From Arthrobacter sp. OY3WO11 (GTDB taxonomy: Bacteria > Actinomycetota > Actinomycetes > Actinomycetales > Micrococcaceae), in NCBI RefSeq assembly GCF_001641125.1, contig NZ_LWLP01000002.1, forward strand, positions 1-64,000: a stretch of DNA of 64,000 bases. The letters are read 5' to 3'. Position 1 is the first letter of the stretch; the number at the start of each line of letters is the position of its first letter. The translations under genes and the position numbers were made by a program. Below are positions 42,241 to 51,769 of this stretch, in pieces. The notes below the pieces were generated by a model that saw nothing but the letters and a program-made list of their open reading frames with translations, searched no databases and was not told the DNA's origin.

Positions 42241-43240
42241 AAATCGGCTAGTTTCCATCAGCCTTTGCGCCAACCATCGCCTGGCACGCTATCGCCGCAT
42301 TCGCGGACGCAGAGTAGCTGCTTGGTAATGTTGGAGGAACGCGTCAGTGTACGGATTCTGGCAGATTTTCAATTAAGTTCTCAGCGTGGTTTCGGGTGGA
42401 GGCTTGAGGTTGCCTGCCTGCGAATGTGACTGACTCGCCGAGGGTGCTCCAGGCCGCGCAGCGGATCGAAAGCGCGCTCCGAAGGCTCTCCCGCGGCGGC
42501 ATTGAGTGGCTAACTAATACCTTCCCGGCCACGCCGCGAGCCGGTCAACGATTTACGGAAATGACAACATGAATGAGAAAGAATCCGCCGGTTTTGTCTC
42601 ATCCAATCTGTCAGTTCCCACGTCGGGACTGACAACTACATTGAGAACGGACAATATCGTTCATCTGCCGACGAAGTCCTGCGGGCGGGTGGCTAGACGG
42701 GAGGTCTCAGCTGGCTGTTTCGTCCACCATCATTGCGAGCATCTCCCGTCCAGCGCCGTCCACTCATAGATGCCGTGTACGCAGGCATCGAACTCAAACA
42801 GCTTCATGCACCGCCGACGGCCCAGTAGCGCAGCCACAATTCCCAGTGATACTGGCCGTCCTGCGCAACGATCCGTCGTATCTTCAGCCGTGGATCTTCG
42901 GTACTGCACATTCCTCGGCCGTCACTGCAGGAGCTATATCAATCGTTGAGGTTAGACCGGCAGAGTCATCAGCAGCGTTCGACGTTGAAACGCGAACTTG
43001 CCCTTGGATCGGCTTGCCGCTGCAGTTTCCTGCATCTAATGCATGTTTCGATGGGCGCCAGGTGCTACGCTTCGGCGACCGTTACGAAGGTGGCGAGCTT
43101 ATGACAGCGATGGCAAGGAAGTCACAGTCCACCCGTCATCCGACAAGACCTCTGAAGTACCGTCGAAACGGCGGCGGCACGGTCGGGAGAGGAACGGCCG
43201 GGGCCGTTAGCGCCTTGGTCGGGTCGTTGCGCCGGCAGGA
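42241..43240. other. Gene-free stretch before the IclR gene
   Basis: About 1 kb without a convincing gene. The 66-codon frame at 42569-42769 has no protein-like pattern. It probably represents decayed DNA near an island border. Confidence 0.4.
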
Positions 43241-43996
43241 TCAGTGGTGGTTGAGCTCGTCCGAGATGGCCTGGGCGGCATTGCGCAGCACCGGGACGGC
43301 ACGCTCGGCGAAGGACTGGTCCACGCGGGATACCGGCCCGGAGACGGAGATGGCGGCAGGAGTAGGCGCATCGGGAACTGCCATGGCAAAGCAACGGACT
43401 CCCAGCTCCTGCTCTTCCTCGTCAATTGAGTAGCCGCGTTCCCGGATCCTGGCTAGGTCTGCCAGGAGGGATTCGATATCGCCGATGCTCTTGGAAGTTG
43501 GAGTGGGCATGCCGGCGCGTTGGACGATGCCGCGGATTACCTCGTCATCAAGCTGGGCCAGAATGGCTTTGCCGACGCCCGTGTCGTGGGTGTGGGCACG
43601 GCGTCCGACCTCAGTGAACATCCTCATCGAATGCCGGGATGGAAATTGCGCCACGTAGATAACCATGTCCGAGTCGAGCACCGCCATGTTGGCGGTCTCC
43701 CCGAGCTGATCCACGAGGGATTTGAGCTGCGGCCGGGCCGCGGCGCCCAACTGGTTATTTGCTCCTTCGCCGAGTCTGATCAGCCGGGGGCCCAGGGCGT
43801 AGCGGCGGTGGGGCAGTCGGCGGATGTAGCCAAGAGTGACCAGCGTACGCAGGAGACGGTGGATGGTGGGTAGCGGAAGATCGGTCGATAAGGAGAGCTG
43901 GCTGAGCGTGACGTCGCCGCCTGCATCAGTAATCAGTTCCAACAACTCAAAAACGCGCTCAACAGACTGCACGCCTCCGGGGTATTTCTCAGCCAT
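43241..43996 (-). CDS. IclR-family transcriptional regulator
   Basis: The 251-residue regulator has the winged helix (QSVERVFELLELI, then LPTIHRLLRTLVTLGYIRR, about 10-60) and the effector domain with HDTGVGKAILA and the late ISVSGPVSR motif. Family members commonly control glyoxylate, glycolate and allantoin genes. The glcD-glcB-glcG genes lie 1.4 kb away on the other strand, so it is the probable regulator of that set. Confidence 0.92.
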   Translation of the reverse strand: MAEKYPGGVQSVERVFELLELITDAGGDVTLSQLSLSTDLPLPTIHRLLRTLVTLGYIRRLPHRRYALGPRLIRLGEGANNQLGAAARPQLKSLVDQLGETANMAVLDSDMVIYVAQFPSRHSMRMFTEVGRRAHTHDTGVGKAILAQLDDEVIRGIVQRAGMPTPTSKSIGDIESLLADLARIRERGYSIDEEEQELGVRCFAMAVPDAPTPAAISVSGPVSRVDQSFAERAVPVLRNAAQAISDELNHH

Positions 43997-44136
43997 GAGT
44001 CTGTATCCTGCGACTCTTCAGCAACCAGGGCATCGCTTCAGGGGCGCGTCCGCACGCCCAGATTGTGGAGTGTGCGGTGCGAGAGTGCCGTAGCTGTTCA
44101 GGCAATGGCCCGTCTCCGACATGTTGGATTGGTGCA

Positions 44137-44694
44137 TCAGAGTCCATGAGACTCATGGGTCGAAGTATGAATTTTTCCGGTTGCTTCGAGATGTTGACTA
44201 GTGAGCGCCACATAGTTTTCGGCGTTCGCTCGGCAGTGCTCGATTTCCTCAGGCGTAAGGGGCCTGCGGACTTTGGCGGGGACGCCCGCAACGAGGGAAC
44301 CCGCGGGAACAATAGTGCCCTCCAGCACCAATGCGTTGGCCGCCACGAGTGATCCCTCCCCAATAACTGCACCATTGAGGACGGTGGCGTTCATGCCGAT
44401 AAGCGAGCCCGCCTCCACGGTGCAGCCGTGCAGGACCGCTCCGTGACCCACGCTGACCTGGTCGCCTAGATGGGCGGGGTATCCGGGATCTGCGTGGACG
44501 ACGGCTGTGTCCTGGATGTTGCTGCCGGACCCGACGGTGATGCGTTCCATGTCCGCGCGCAATACAGCTCCGTAGAAGACTCCAGATGCCTCCCCTAGGC
44601 TGACGTCGCCGACCACGGTGGCGGTCGGGGCGATCCAAGCGCCAGCAGCGAGACGCGGCGTTCGGCCATTTATGGTGATGACGTTGTTGCTCAT
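44137..44694 (-). CDS. Gamma-class carbonic anhydrase-like hexapeptide-repeat protein
   Basis: The 185-residue protein is a left-handed beta-helix (repeats such as ATVVGDVSLGEASGV, then VIGEGSLVAANALV). The three metal-binding His of gamma-carbonic anhydrases are in place: VVH, then GH and LH in SVGHGAVLHG. ATG 44694 is chosen because TTGGAGAA lies just before it; a longer frame from 44772 lacks this. Homologues (YrdA/PaaY/CaiE types) often sit near CoA-ester or carboxylate pathways, and the true substrate may not be bicarbonate. Confidence 0.9.
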   Translation of the reverse strand: MSNNVITINGRTPRLAAGAWIAPTATVVGDVSLGEASGVFYGAVLRADMERITVGSGSNIQDTAVVHADPGYPAHLGDQVSVGHGAVLHGCTVEAGSLIGMNATVLNGAVIGEGSLVAANALVLEGTIVPAGSLVAGVPAKVRRPLTPEEIEHCRANAENYVALTSQHLEATGKIHTSTHESHGL

Positions 44695-45436
44695 GATGGT
44701 TCTCCAAGGGCTATGAGGTGTGGGAATAAGGCACCACCCTAGTACCTTCTGGCAGCCAGTCTTGCCCCACATTTAGTGGAGGGGATCGAGGCTAATCATT
44801 TCGTGCAGATCCACACCTGTTCTACGGCTCTTTGGTTATCGGTTTGCTCAGTTCCGAGCAAACAAATTGACCACATCACATGCATTCCTCAGAGTTAGTG
44901 CATCAATTCATTCACTAAACGAACGCTGATCCCACCTAGGAGGTGCCCGTCTTGGAGCTTCAAACCACAGGCCCAAGACCGCACTTGACGACACGATATC
45001 TACCAGCCGAATTTCAGCCGTCCCCTCGGCAGAAAAGACATCACGGGAACACAAGACCCGAGCAGAAGAACGTTGGTTCATGGTCGCCGAACCGCTCAAA
45101 AGCTGGTGTTCGCAAGCGTCCAGTGGCGGGGCGCCTGTTGAGACATGGTGAGGGTGCGGCGGGAAACCAGTGTAGTGAATGCTCAGAGCAGCTCCGCTGA
45201 GGCTCTCGGGACTTGCCAATCGCCGACCTGAAGTTGCCTTCCCACAACCTACGCCGAGCTTCCCGCAGAACTGACACGGATGATCTAACACCCTTGGACC
45301 TTCTCCGCATACGGAAGTAAGTCCTAATGTGCGGCCAGCGGTCCGAGTAAATGGAGCGCGGCCGTCGACGAGAGCAGCGCGGTGAGTGCCCTCAGGAACT
45401 CTCTCGACCTAACTATGATTGAAAAGGAGCGACGAC
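44695..45436. other. Divergent intergenic region with an inverted repeat
   Basis: No gene is seen in 742 bp. GTTTGCTC (44842-44849) and GAGCAAAC (44856-44863) form a perfect 8-bp inverted repeat with a 6-bp centre, about 150 bp upstream of the carbonic-anhydrase-like gene. This is a possible IclR operator. The glcD promoter should lie in the right part. Confidence 0.45.
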
Positions 45437-46918
45437 ATGTCATACCCAGCCATTGAGCGGGAGGCGGAGTTGCAAGGTTCTCCATTTGGAGTTACTGATG
45501 AACAAAGTACCGCCGGTGAGCCCGTCCATGAGCTCGCCGCGGTACTCCCGCCCGAGGCCCTAATTACGGATCCTGCAGCCATGGGGCCGTACCAACAGGA
45601 TCGCGCCTTCGATCCCAACGCTGGTATGCCGATTGCTGTCGTGCTTCCCCTGACCACCGAGCACGTCCAGGTCACGATGCAGTGGGCGGCCAAACATCGG
45701 ATTCCCGTTGTGCCCAGGGGTGCCGGAACGGGTCTATCCGGAGGAGCAACCGCTGTAAGTGACGGAATAGTGTTGAGCACCGAGCGGATGCGCAGCATCA
45801 ATGTGGACGCAGTCACCCGCACTGCGGTGGTCCAGCCAGGTCTTCTCAACGCTGAGGTTAAGGCGGTGGCCGCTCAGGCAGGACTGTGGTACCCGCCGGA
45901 CCCCGCGTCCTACGAGATCTGCACCATCGGCGGCAACGCCGCGACCAACGCCGGCGGCCTGTGCTGCGTCAAATACGGTGTCACCTCTGACTACATCCTG
46001 GGCATGGAAGTGGTCACGGCTGACGGCCGGGTGGTACGCATTGGCGGACCGCGGCTGAAGGACGTTGCGGGACTGTCCATGCTCAAGCTCTTTGTCGGCA
46101 GCGAGGGAACGCTGGGCATTATCACGGAACTCACCTTGCGGCTCCTGCCGGCAGCGCCTCCCGCGCGGACAGTAGTTGGGTGGTTCTCCAGCAGCGGGGA
46201 TGCTGCAGCCGCGATCCTTGAGGTCGCCTCGAGCATCCGCCCATCAATGCTGGAGTACATGGATGCGACGTCCATCAATGCCGTTGAAGACGTGCTGAAT
46301 ATGGGCTTGCACCGCCACGCGTCCGCCCTTGTCGTTGCCCGCTCCGATGATCAAAGCCCTAGTGGTGCCGAAGTCACGACCATGCTGGCAGCCTTCCAAC
46401 AGCACGGCGCGTTCGAGGCATTCGAAGTCGCAGACCAGCAGGAAGGTGAGCGGTTTGCCCACGCCCGGCGAATCGCCATCCCTTCCGTCGAACGTATGGG
46501 CACGTTGCTGCTCGAGGACGTGGGCGTAGCCATCCCCCGACTGGGAGAACTCATTCTCGGAGTAGAGAAAATCGCTGAAGCCCGCGACGTGGTCATCGCA
46601 TTCATTGCCCACGCGGGTGACGGCAACACGCATCCGCTGATTGTTTTCAACCCGGACGACGCCGCCATGAAGGAGCGCGCATACCTCGCCTACGGTGAGG
46701 TAATGGACCTGGCCATAAAACTGGAAGGCACCATCACCGGCGAGCACGGCGTAGGCCGACTCAAGCGGCCCTGGCTCGTTGATCAAATCGGAGAAGACCT
46801 CCTTGAAATCTCACACAATGTAAAACGGGCTTTGGATCCAGCAGGAATCCTCAACCCTGGAACCATTTTTGCTGCTTCAGGTACTGCCGGCGGCGCTGCG
46901 AAGAAAGGTCACTCGTGA
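45437..46918 (+). CDS. glcD: Glycolate oxidase FAD subunit (GlcD-like)
   Basis: The 493-residue FAD-linked oxidase has the FAD-binding motif VPRGAGTGLSGGATAV (about 95-110), NAATNAGGLCCVKYG and the C-terminal EHGVGRLKRPWL. It oxidises glycolate or D-lactate to the 2-oxoacid. ATG 45437 has AAAGGAG 8 bp before it, so the TTG at 45419 is rejected. Its stop overlaps the malate synthase start by 1 bp (TGATG). Together they take glycolate to glyoxylate and malate. The Fe-S subunit genes (glcE/F) are not in the window. Confidence 0.9.
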   Translation: MSYPAIEREAELQGSPFGVTDEQSTAGEPVHELAAVLPPEALITDPAAMGPYQQDRAFDPNAGMPIAVVLPLTTEHVQVTMQWAAKHRIPVVPRGAGTGLSGGATAVSDGIVLSTERMRSINVDAVTRTAVVQPGLLNAEVKAVAAQAGLWYPPDPASYEICTIGGNAATNAGGLCCVKYGVTSDYILGMEVVTADGRVVRIGGPRLKDVAGLSMLKLFVGSEGTLGIITELTLRLLPAAPPARTVVGWFSSSGDAAAAILEVASSIRPSMLEYMDATSINAVEDVLNMGLHRHASALVVARSDDQSPSGAEVTTMLAAFQQHGAFEAFEVADQQEGERFAHARRIAIPSVERMGTLLLEDVGVAIPRLGELILGVEKIAEARDVVIAFIAHAGDGNTHPLIVFNPDDAAMKERAYLAYGEVMDLAIKLEGTITGEHGVGRLKRPWLVDQIGEDLLEISHNVKRALDPAGILNPGTIFAASGTAGGAAKKGHS

Positions 46919-49119
46919 TGGATCAGACAGGACGCATCCAAAGCGGAGGGCTCTCCGTCGACGCAGCTTTGCACTGTTTTGTCGAGCAGGAGGCACTGCC
47001 TGGCTCCGGCATCGAAGCGGCAGACTTCTGGACTGGTCTTGAACAAATTGTTCAGGACTTGGCGCCCCGAAACCGTGAGCTACTCGCCCGGCGCGACGAA
47101 CTCCAAGCCCAGATTGACGGCTGGCACGCTCTGCACCCAGTTCCATTCGATCAACATGAGTACCGATCCTTCCTGCAGAACATCGGATACATTCTTCCCG
47201 AACCCGAAGAAGTACAAGTACACACTCTCGGAGTGGATGAGGAAATTGCCCGCGTGGCAGGACCTCAGCTGATTGTGCCCATTTCGAACGCCCGCTACGC
47301 ACTTAACGCCGCAAACGCGCGGTGGGGCTCACTCTATGACGCGCTCTACGGCACCGATGCCTTGGGCCCGGCAACAGGAGCAAAAGAATACGATCCAGCA
47401 CGAGGCAAGCTCGTGGTCTCACATACGCGCGAACTGCTCGACGAGTTCTTCCCGCTAACCGCCGGACGCCACGCCGATTCAGTGGGATACACCGTACGTG
47501 ACGGCGTGTTGACGGTGGAACTTGCAGACGGCACCTTGAGCAGCCTGATTCAGTCTGAACTGCTCGTCGGCTACCGAGGGGAGACCGGCTCGCCATCGGC
47601 AATCCTTCTGCGCCACCATGGACTACACGTCGAGATCACTATCGACCCTTCCACACAGGTAGGACAGACGGACCCGGCAGGAATCTCTGACGTCCTCCTC
47701 GAATCCGCCATTACGACGATCATGGACTTCGAGGATTCCGTTTCCGCCGTCGACGCCGAAGATAAGATCCTCTGTTACCGCAATTGGCTAGGGATCAATC
47801 GCGGCGACCTCGAAGACACCTTCACAAAGGGAGGCGAAGTGATGGTTAGGAGGTTGGCAAACGATCGGCGCTATACGTCGCCTGATGGCGCGGGAGAGGT
47901 AACGGTGCCGGGACGGGCACTCATCTTCGTCCGGAACGTCGGCCACCTCATGAGCACCGACGCCGTACTCGATGCCCAGGGAAATGAGATCGGCGAGGGC
48001 ATCCTGGACGCCGTCCTCACCACGCTAACCGCACTGTCCGGTCGTGACCCCTCCAACCCCATGCGAAACGGGTCCCAAGGCTCCATCTACATCGTCAAAC
48101 CGAAAATGCACGGCCCGGCCGAAGTGGCCTTCACGGTGGAACTCTTCCGGCGCGTGGAGGAACTTCTTGAACTGCCGGCGAACACGCTGAAGCTCGGCCT
48201 CATGGACGAGGAGCGGCGGACCACGGTCAACCTCAAAGCCTGCATAGCGGAAGCCCGGGAACGACTGGTATTCATCAACACTGGGTTCCTGGACAGGTCC
48301 GGTGACGAAATACACACGTCCATGGAGGCCGGGCCCGTCGTCCGCAAGGCTGACATGCGCAACCAAGCTTGGATCTCCGCCTATGAGGATCAAAACGTCG
48401 ATGTCGGCGTCGAAGTGGGGCTGCCCGGCCACGGCCAGATCGGCAAAGGCATGTGGGCGATGCCGGACCTCATGGCCGCAATGCTCGAGCAAAAGATTGC
48501 CCACCCCCTGGCCGGGGCCACCACTGCCTGGGTACCCTCACCCACCGCGGCGACCCTCCACGCCATCCATTACCACCGCGTAGATGTTCCTTCCCGCCAG
48601 CAGGACATCGCCAATCAGGGCCGCCGAGGCACGATTGAGGGACTGCTGACTCTCCCCATCGCGGGTAACCCGTCATGGTCGGCAGCCGAGCGCCGGGAAG
48701 AACTAGATAACAACATGCAGTCCCTGCTCGGATACGTCGTCCGCTGGGTCGACCAGGGAGTGGGATGTTCAAAGGTGCCGGACATTCATGACGTTGCACT
48801 CATGGAGGACCGCGCCACCCTGCGCATATCAAGCCAACACATCGCCAACTGGCTCCGCCATGGAGTAGTGAGCGAGCAGGACGTGCACGAAAGCATGCGA
48901 CGGATGGCAACAGTTGTCGACGCACAGAACGCAACTGATCCGCTGTACCGCCCCATGTCTTCAAACTACGAGGAAAGCATCGCGTTCCAGTGCGCCGCGG
49001 ACCTGGTGTTCCAAGGAGCCACCCAGCCAAACGGCTACACCGAACCCCTCCTGCACAAACGACGGCGTGAGCAAAAGCGACTCACCCGATCAGTAGCAAT
49101 CCACACCGCTAACTCATAG
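46918..49119 (+). CDS. glcB: Malate synthase G
   Basis: At 733 residues it has the length of the G isoform. Motifs: TIMDFEDSVSAVDAEDK (magnesium and acid residues), GRALIFVRNVGHLM, KPKMHGPAEV and AWVPSPTAATLHAIHYH. It condenses glyoxylate with acetyl-CoA to malate in the cytosol. It follows glcD without a gap, so the pair serves glycolate/glyoxylate assimilation. ATG 46918 is preferred; GTG 46915 directly before is an alternative with one more residue. Confidence 0.95.
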   Translation: MDQTGRIQSGGLSVDAALHCFVEQEALPGSGIEAADFWTGLEQIVQDLAPRNRELLARRDELQAQIDGWHALHPVPFDQHEYRSFLQNIGYILPEPEEVQVHTLGVDEEIARVAGPQLIVPISNARYALNAANARWGSLYDALYGTDALGPATGAKEYDPARGKLVVSHTRELLDEFFPLTAGRHADSVGYTVRDGVLTVELADGTLSSLIQSELLVGYRGETGSPSAILLRHHGLHVEITIDPSTQVGQTDPAGISDVLLESAITTIMDFEDSVSAVDAEDKILCYRNWLGINRGDLEDTFTKGGEVMVRRLANDRRYTSPDGAGEVTVPGRALIFVRNVGHLMSTDAVLDAQGNEIGEGILDAVLTTLTALSGRDPSNPMRNGSQGSIYIVKPKMHGPAEVAFTVELFRRVEELLELPANTLKLGLMDEERRTTVNLKACIAEARERLVFINTGFLDRSGDEIHTSMEAGPVVRKADMRNQAWISAYEDQNVDVGVEVGLPGHGQIGKGMWAMPDLMAAMLEQKIAHPLAGATTAWVPSPTAATLHAIHYHRVDVPSRQQDIANQGRRGTIEGLLTLPIAGNPSWSAAERREELDNNMQSLLGYVVRWVDQGVGCSKVPDIHDVALMEDRATLRISSQHIANWLRHGVVSEQDVHESMRRMATVVDAQNATDPLYRPMSSNYEESIAFQCAADLVFQGATQPNGYTEPLLHKRRREQKRLTRSVAIHTANS

Positions 49120-49134
49120 ACCTCAAGGAACTTC

Positions 49135-49560
49135 ATGCAGAACTATGTTGAATCACTTTCGGTAAGCTACACGGCCGCCGCCCGGGCTGTTTCGTTGGCT
49201 CTTGAGGAAGGGTCAAAGCGAGGTGTTATGGTCGCAGTCACTGTTGTCGACCCGATGATGGGCCTCGTCGCTTTCGGCCGGGCGGACGGTTCGATGCCCC
49301 ACAGCGTGGAGACCAGCCGACGGAAAGCCAATACGGCGGCATCCACTCGGAGGCCCAGCGGCTGGATGCAGGGAGACTTCGCCCTTGCCCTTCCCATGGG
49401 CACCGATAACCTCCTGACAAACATTCGTGGGGGATTCCCATTGGTGTTCGCTGGAAAGCACGTGGGTGGCCTTGGCGTCGCGGGCGGGACCCCTGACCAG
49501 GACGCCGAGATCGGCTCTGCTGTGCTGGAGGCTCTAGGCAGCGCCCTAGCGGCAACCTGA
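49135..49560 (+). CDS. glcG: GlcG/HbpS-family protein
   Basis: The 141-residue protein has the family pattern: VDPMMGLVAFGRADG, SRRKANTAA, GGFPLVFAGKHVGGLGVAGGTPDQDAEI. It follows malate synthase by 15 bp. Members are found in glycolate operons (GlcG) or bind heme (HbpS); exact role is unsettled. AAGGAACTTC precedes the start. Confidence 0.88.
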   Translation: MQNYVESLSVSYTAAARAVSLALEEGSKRGVMVAVTVVDPMMGLVAFGRADGSMPHSVETSRRKANTAASTRRPSGWMQGDFALALPMGTDNLLTNIRGGFPLVFAGKHVGGLGVAGGTPDQDAEIGSAVLEALGSALAAT

Positions 49561-49709
49561 TCCTTCCTGCTAAAAACCTGCCGGTTTGCCACAAGGATCG
49601 CTCCAATTAGTACGTGTGGCGCCGCCATACGCGGCCCTCCTCCGCCCCCTCAGCGCGCACACGGGTCCGGGCAGCGTTCCGTTTAACTGCAATCCCTACG
49701 GCCACAATT

Positions 49710-49777
49710 CCTGCGGTGGGGTGTCGATGGTCACAGGGATCATCAAAATATCGCTGTGTATGACACCCCATCGCAGG
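49710..49777. repeat. Inverted repeat upstream of the small-domain gene
   Basis: Arms 49710-49725 and 49762-49777 match at 15 of 16 positions (CCTGCGGTGGGGTGTC and the complement with one change), separated by 36 bp. It could be an operator, a transcribed hairpin or the remnant of a mobile unit. The rest of 49561-49837 is empty. Confidence 0.5.
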
Positions 49778-49837
49778 CTCGCAAAACGACCGGGTACACC
49801 TGTCCCAATCTCACCCGCGTATATTCAGGAGCAAACG

Positions 49838-50068
49838 ATGGACCTTCACCTGCAATCAAATTGGCAACGAACGGTCGGGCAGCGTGTGGAAATCTGGAAT
49901 AACGGGAAGCTGGTACGCAAAGGAACTGTGGAGGTCGTCATGCCAGATGACACGCTTCTTTGGATTTCAGCGGACGGAGCCTCGTCGCGGCAGATGATTT
50001 TCCGTTTCGACGGAGATCAGGTTTTCGCACATTTCATGCCCCCGAGGGCGCCCGAGAACAATCAGTAG
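49838..50068 (+). CDS. Small protein with the repeated beta-rich domain (copy 3)
   Basis: The 76-residue protein is almost entirely the domain: TVGQRVEIWNNGKLVRKGTVE, then MPDDTLLWISADGASSRQMI. It aligns with the 38099 protein and with the C-terminus of the LacI-like protein at 40813. ATG 49838 is set by AGGAG 7 bp upstream. It precedes panD by 85 bp. No family known to me. Confidence 0.7.
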   Translation: MDLHLQSNWQRTVGQRVEIWNNGKLVRKGTVEVVMPDDTLLWISADGASSRQMIFRFDGDQVFAHFMPPRAPENNQ

Positions 50069-50152
50069 GATTTCGGCAGGTCCCCAACGGGGTGCGTCAT
50101 GCCGGATATCGCGGCCGCGCGGCACAATACAGCCCACCTACCGGAGCTTCCA

Positions 50153-50578
50153 ATGAATAGAACAATGTTCAAGTCCAAGATCCACCGGGCAACGGTCACG
50201 CACGCTGACCTGCACTATGTAGGATCCGTCACCGTTGACCTTGATCTCCTCGATGCTGCTGACATTCTTCCTGGTGAGCTTGTGGCCATCGTGGACGTAA
50301 CCAACGGCGCCCGCCTGGAGACTTACACCATCGCCGGCGAACGAGGCTCGGGCGTGATCGGCATCAACGGCCCCGCCGCCCACTTGGTACAGGAAAACGA
50401 CATTGTCATCTTGATTACCTACGCCGAAATGACCACCGGGGAAGCCAAAGCCTACGAGCCCCGGGTAGTCCACGTAGACGAAAACAACAAGATGATCCAG
50501 CTTGGCAACGACCCCGCAGAGGGTCTCACGCCCGGGCTCTTGCGCCCGCCACACGCCCTGAACAACTTCGCAATCTAA
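50153..50578 (+). CDS. panD: Aspartate 1-decarboxylase (PanD)
   Basis: The 141-residue proenzyme starts MNRTMFKSKIHRATVT and has the self-cleavage site G24-S25 in YVGSVTVD. The pyruvoyl group forms from S25. It makes beta-alanine for pantothenate and CoA synthesis. Other conserved parts: NGARLETYTI, GVIGINGPAAHLV and VILITYA. ATG 50153 follows CGGAG with good spacing. CoA demand of the nearby CoA-ester pathway may explain a copy here. Confidence 0.95.
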   Translation: MNRTMFKSKIHRATVTHADLHYVGSVTVDLDLLDAADILPGELVAIVDVTNGARLETYTIAGERGSGVIGINGPAAHLVQENDIVILITYAEMTTGEAKAYEPRVVHVDENNKMIQLGNDPAEGLTPGLLRPPHALNNFAI

Positions 50579-50859
50579 ACCGCACCCTGCGCGGTAGGAC
50601 CACCAGTTGCGCACTGGAGAAACCCCTAGCTAAGAGGACGGGTGGCCGGTCCCTAATCCATACACTGCAAAAGGCCGCTTCATGCTTATCCGGTTCCGTT
50701 CTTGACAGAGGCGCTTGTACCCTTGCCGTTGCCCGTTACATTTATTGGGTCCCCGATGGTGGGGGATTTGGTCGCTGGATCCGGTATGACTTTCTTGCCC
50801 TGTCTTTGATGATCCGGGGGGGTGTTGTCGCCGGGTTCGGAGGCACGCGTTGACTGCTA
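50579..50859. other. Gap between panD and the IS110 element
   Basis: No gene is visible in these 281 bp. The sequence may include the target of the IS110 element. Confidence 0.3.
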
Positions 50860-51669
50860 ATAGGGACACGGCCGGCTCCTTCCGATGGTGCCAGGTCTCT
50901 TTGTAACGTGGGTGCCAGCATCGGGTGTCGGACTGCGGCCATGAGCGGTGCAAAGGAGCGCCGGATGGACGAACAATACGAGGTTTTCTGTGGGCTTGAT
51001 GTCGGCAAATCCGAGCACCACGCCGCGGCATTGAACGCAGCCGGCGAACGAGTCTTCGACAAGCCCCTACCTCAGGATGAGGCGCGGCTGCGCGAGCTGT
51101 TCACCGGGCTGCAGCAGCACGGCCGCGTGCTCGTGATCGTCGACCAGCCCAACACCATCGGCGCTCTTCCGATAGCCGTGGCCAGGGACTGCGGCTGCAC
51201 TGTTGCCTACCTGCCCGGCCTCGCGATGCGTAAAGCCGCTGACCTTTATCCGGGAAAGTCCAAGACGGACGCGCGGGATGCGTTCATCATCGCCGAAACT
51301 GCACGTGCAATGCCGCACATGCTCCGGGCCGTTGACCGAGACAGCGAGGTGCTCGCGGCACTAAAAGTGCTCTCCGGATTCGACGCGGACCTGACCCATG
51401 AGTGCACCTCGATACGGGGTGAATTCCCCGCACGATCAGGGAACAAACAACTCAAAAACGCCCTCTTTAGATCCGCCTGGATCGCCAGCTGCCACCACGC
51501 CGCGTCGAAGGCCTACTACCAGAAGAAACGGGCACAGGGGAAGAAGCACAACGCCGCCGTCATCTGCCTGGCCCGCCGGCGCTGCGACGTCATCTACTCA
51601 ATGCTCAGACACGGCACCTTCTACGAGGAAAAACCCGCCCTGGCCGCTTGACCAAAAGCATAGGGACAC
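50860..51669 (+). mobile_element. IS110-family element, internally deleted
   Basis: The same 10 bp, ATAGGGACAC, occur at 50860-50869 and 51660-51669, bracketing the transposase gene as core/target repeats do in IS110 elements. The noncoding part before the gene (about 50870-50964) is where IS110 elements encode the bridge RNA. The transposase is shortened in frame, so the element is probably inactive. Confidence 0.65.
50965..51651 (+). pseudogene. IS110 transposase with in-frame internal deletion
   Basis: The N-terminal RuvC-like DEDD domain is present (EVFCGLDVGKSEHH, then KSKTDARDAF). Normal IS110 transposases have about 400 residues; this one has 228. After FDADLTHECT the sequence jumps to SIRGEFPARSGNKQLKNALF, the C-terminal IS116/Tnp20 domain, so some 150-170 residues are gone. 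The catalytic Ser region lies in the C-terminal part and seems kept in part. ATG 50965 follows AAAGGAG. Confidence 0.8.
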
Positions 51670-51769
51670 CCCCCGGATTCCAGTAGGACCTGATGCCCCG
51701 CTCGCATTGCTCCAAGGCCACAGGGACGTCAGTCCCCTGCCGCAGTCACCGCCGCCCTGGCACTCAGCG

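Noticed and set aside
42569..42769. 66-codon frame before the IclR gene
   Set aside because: No ribosome site and no protein-like composition.
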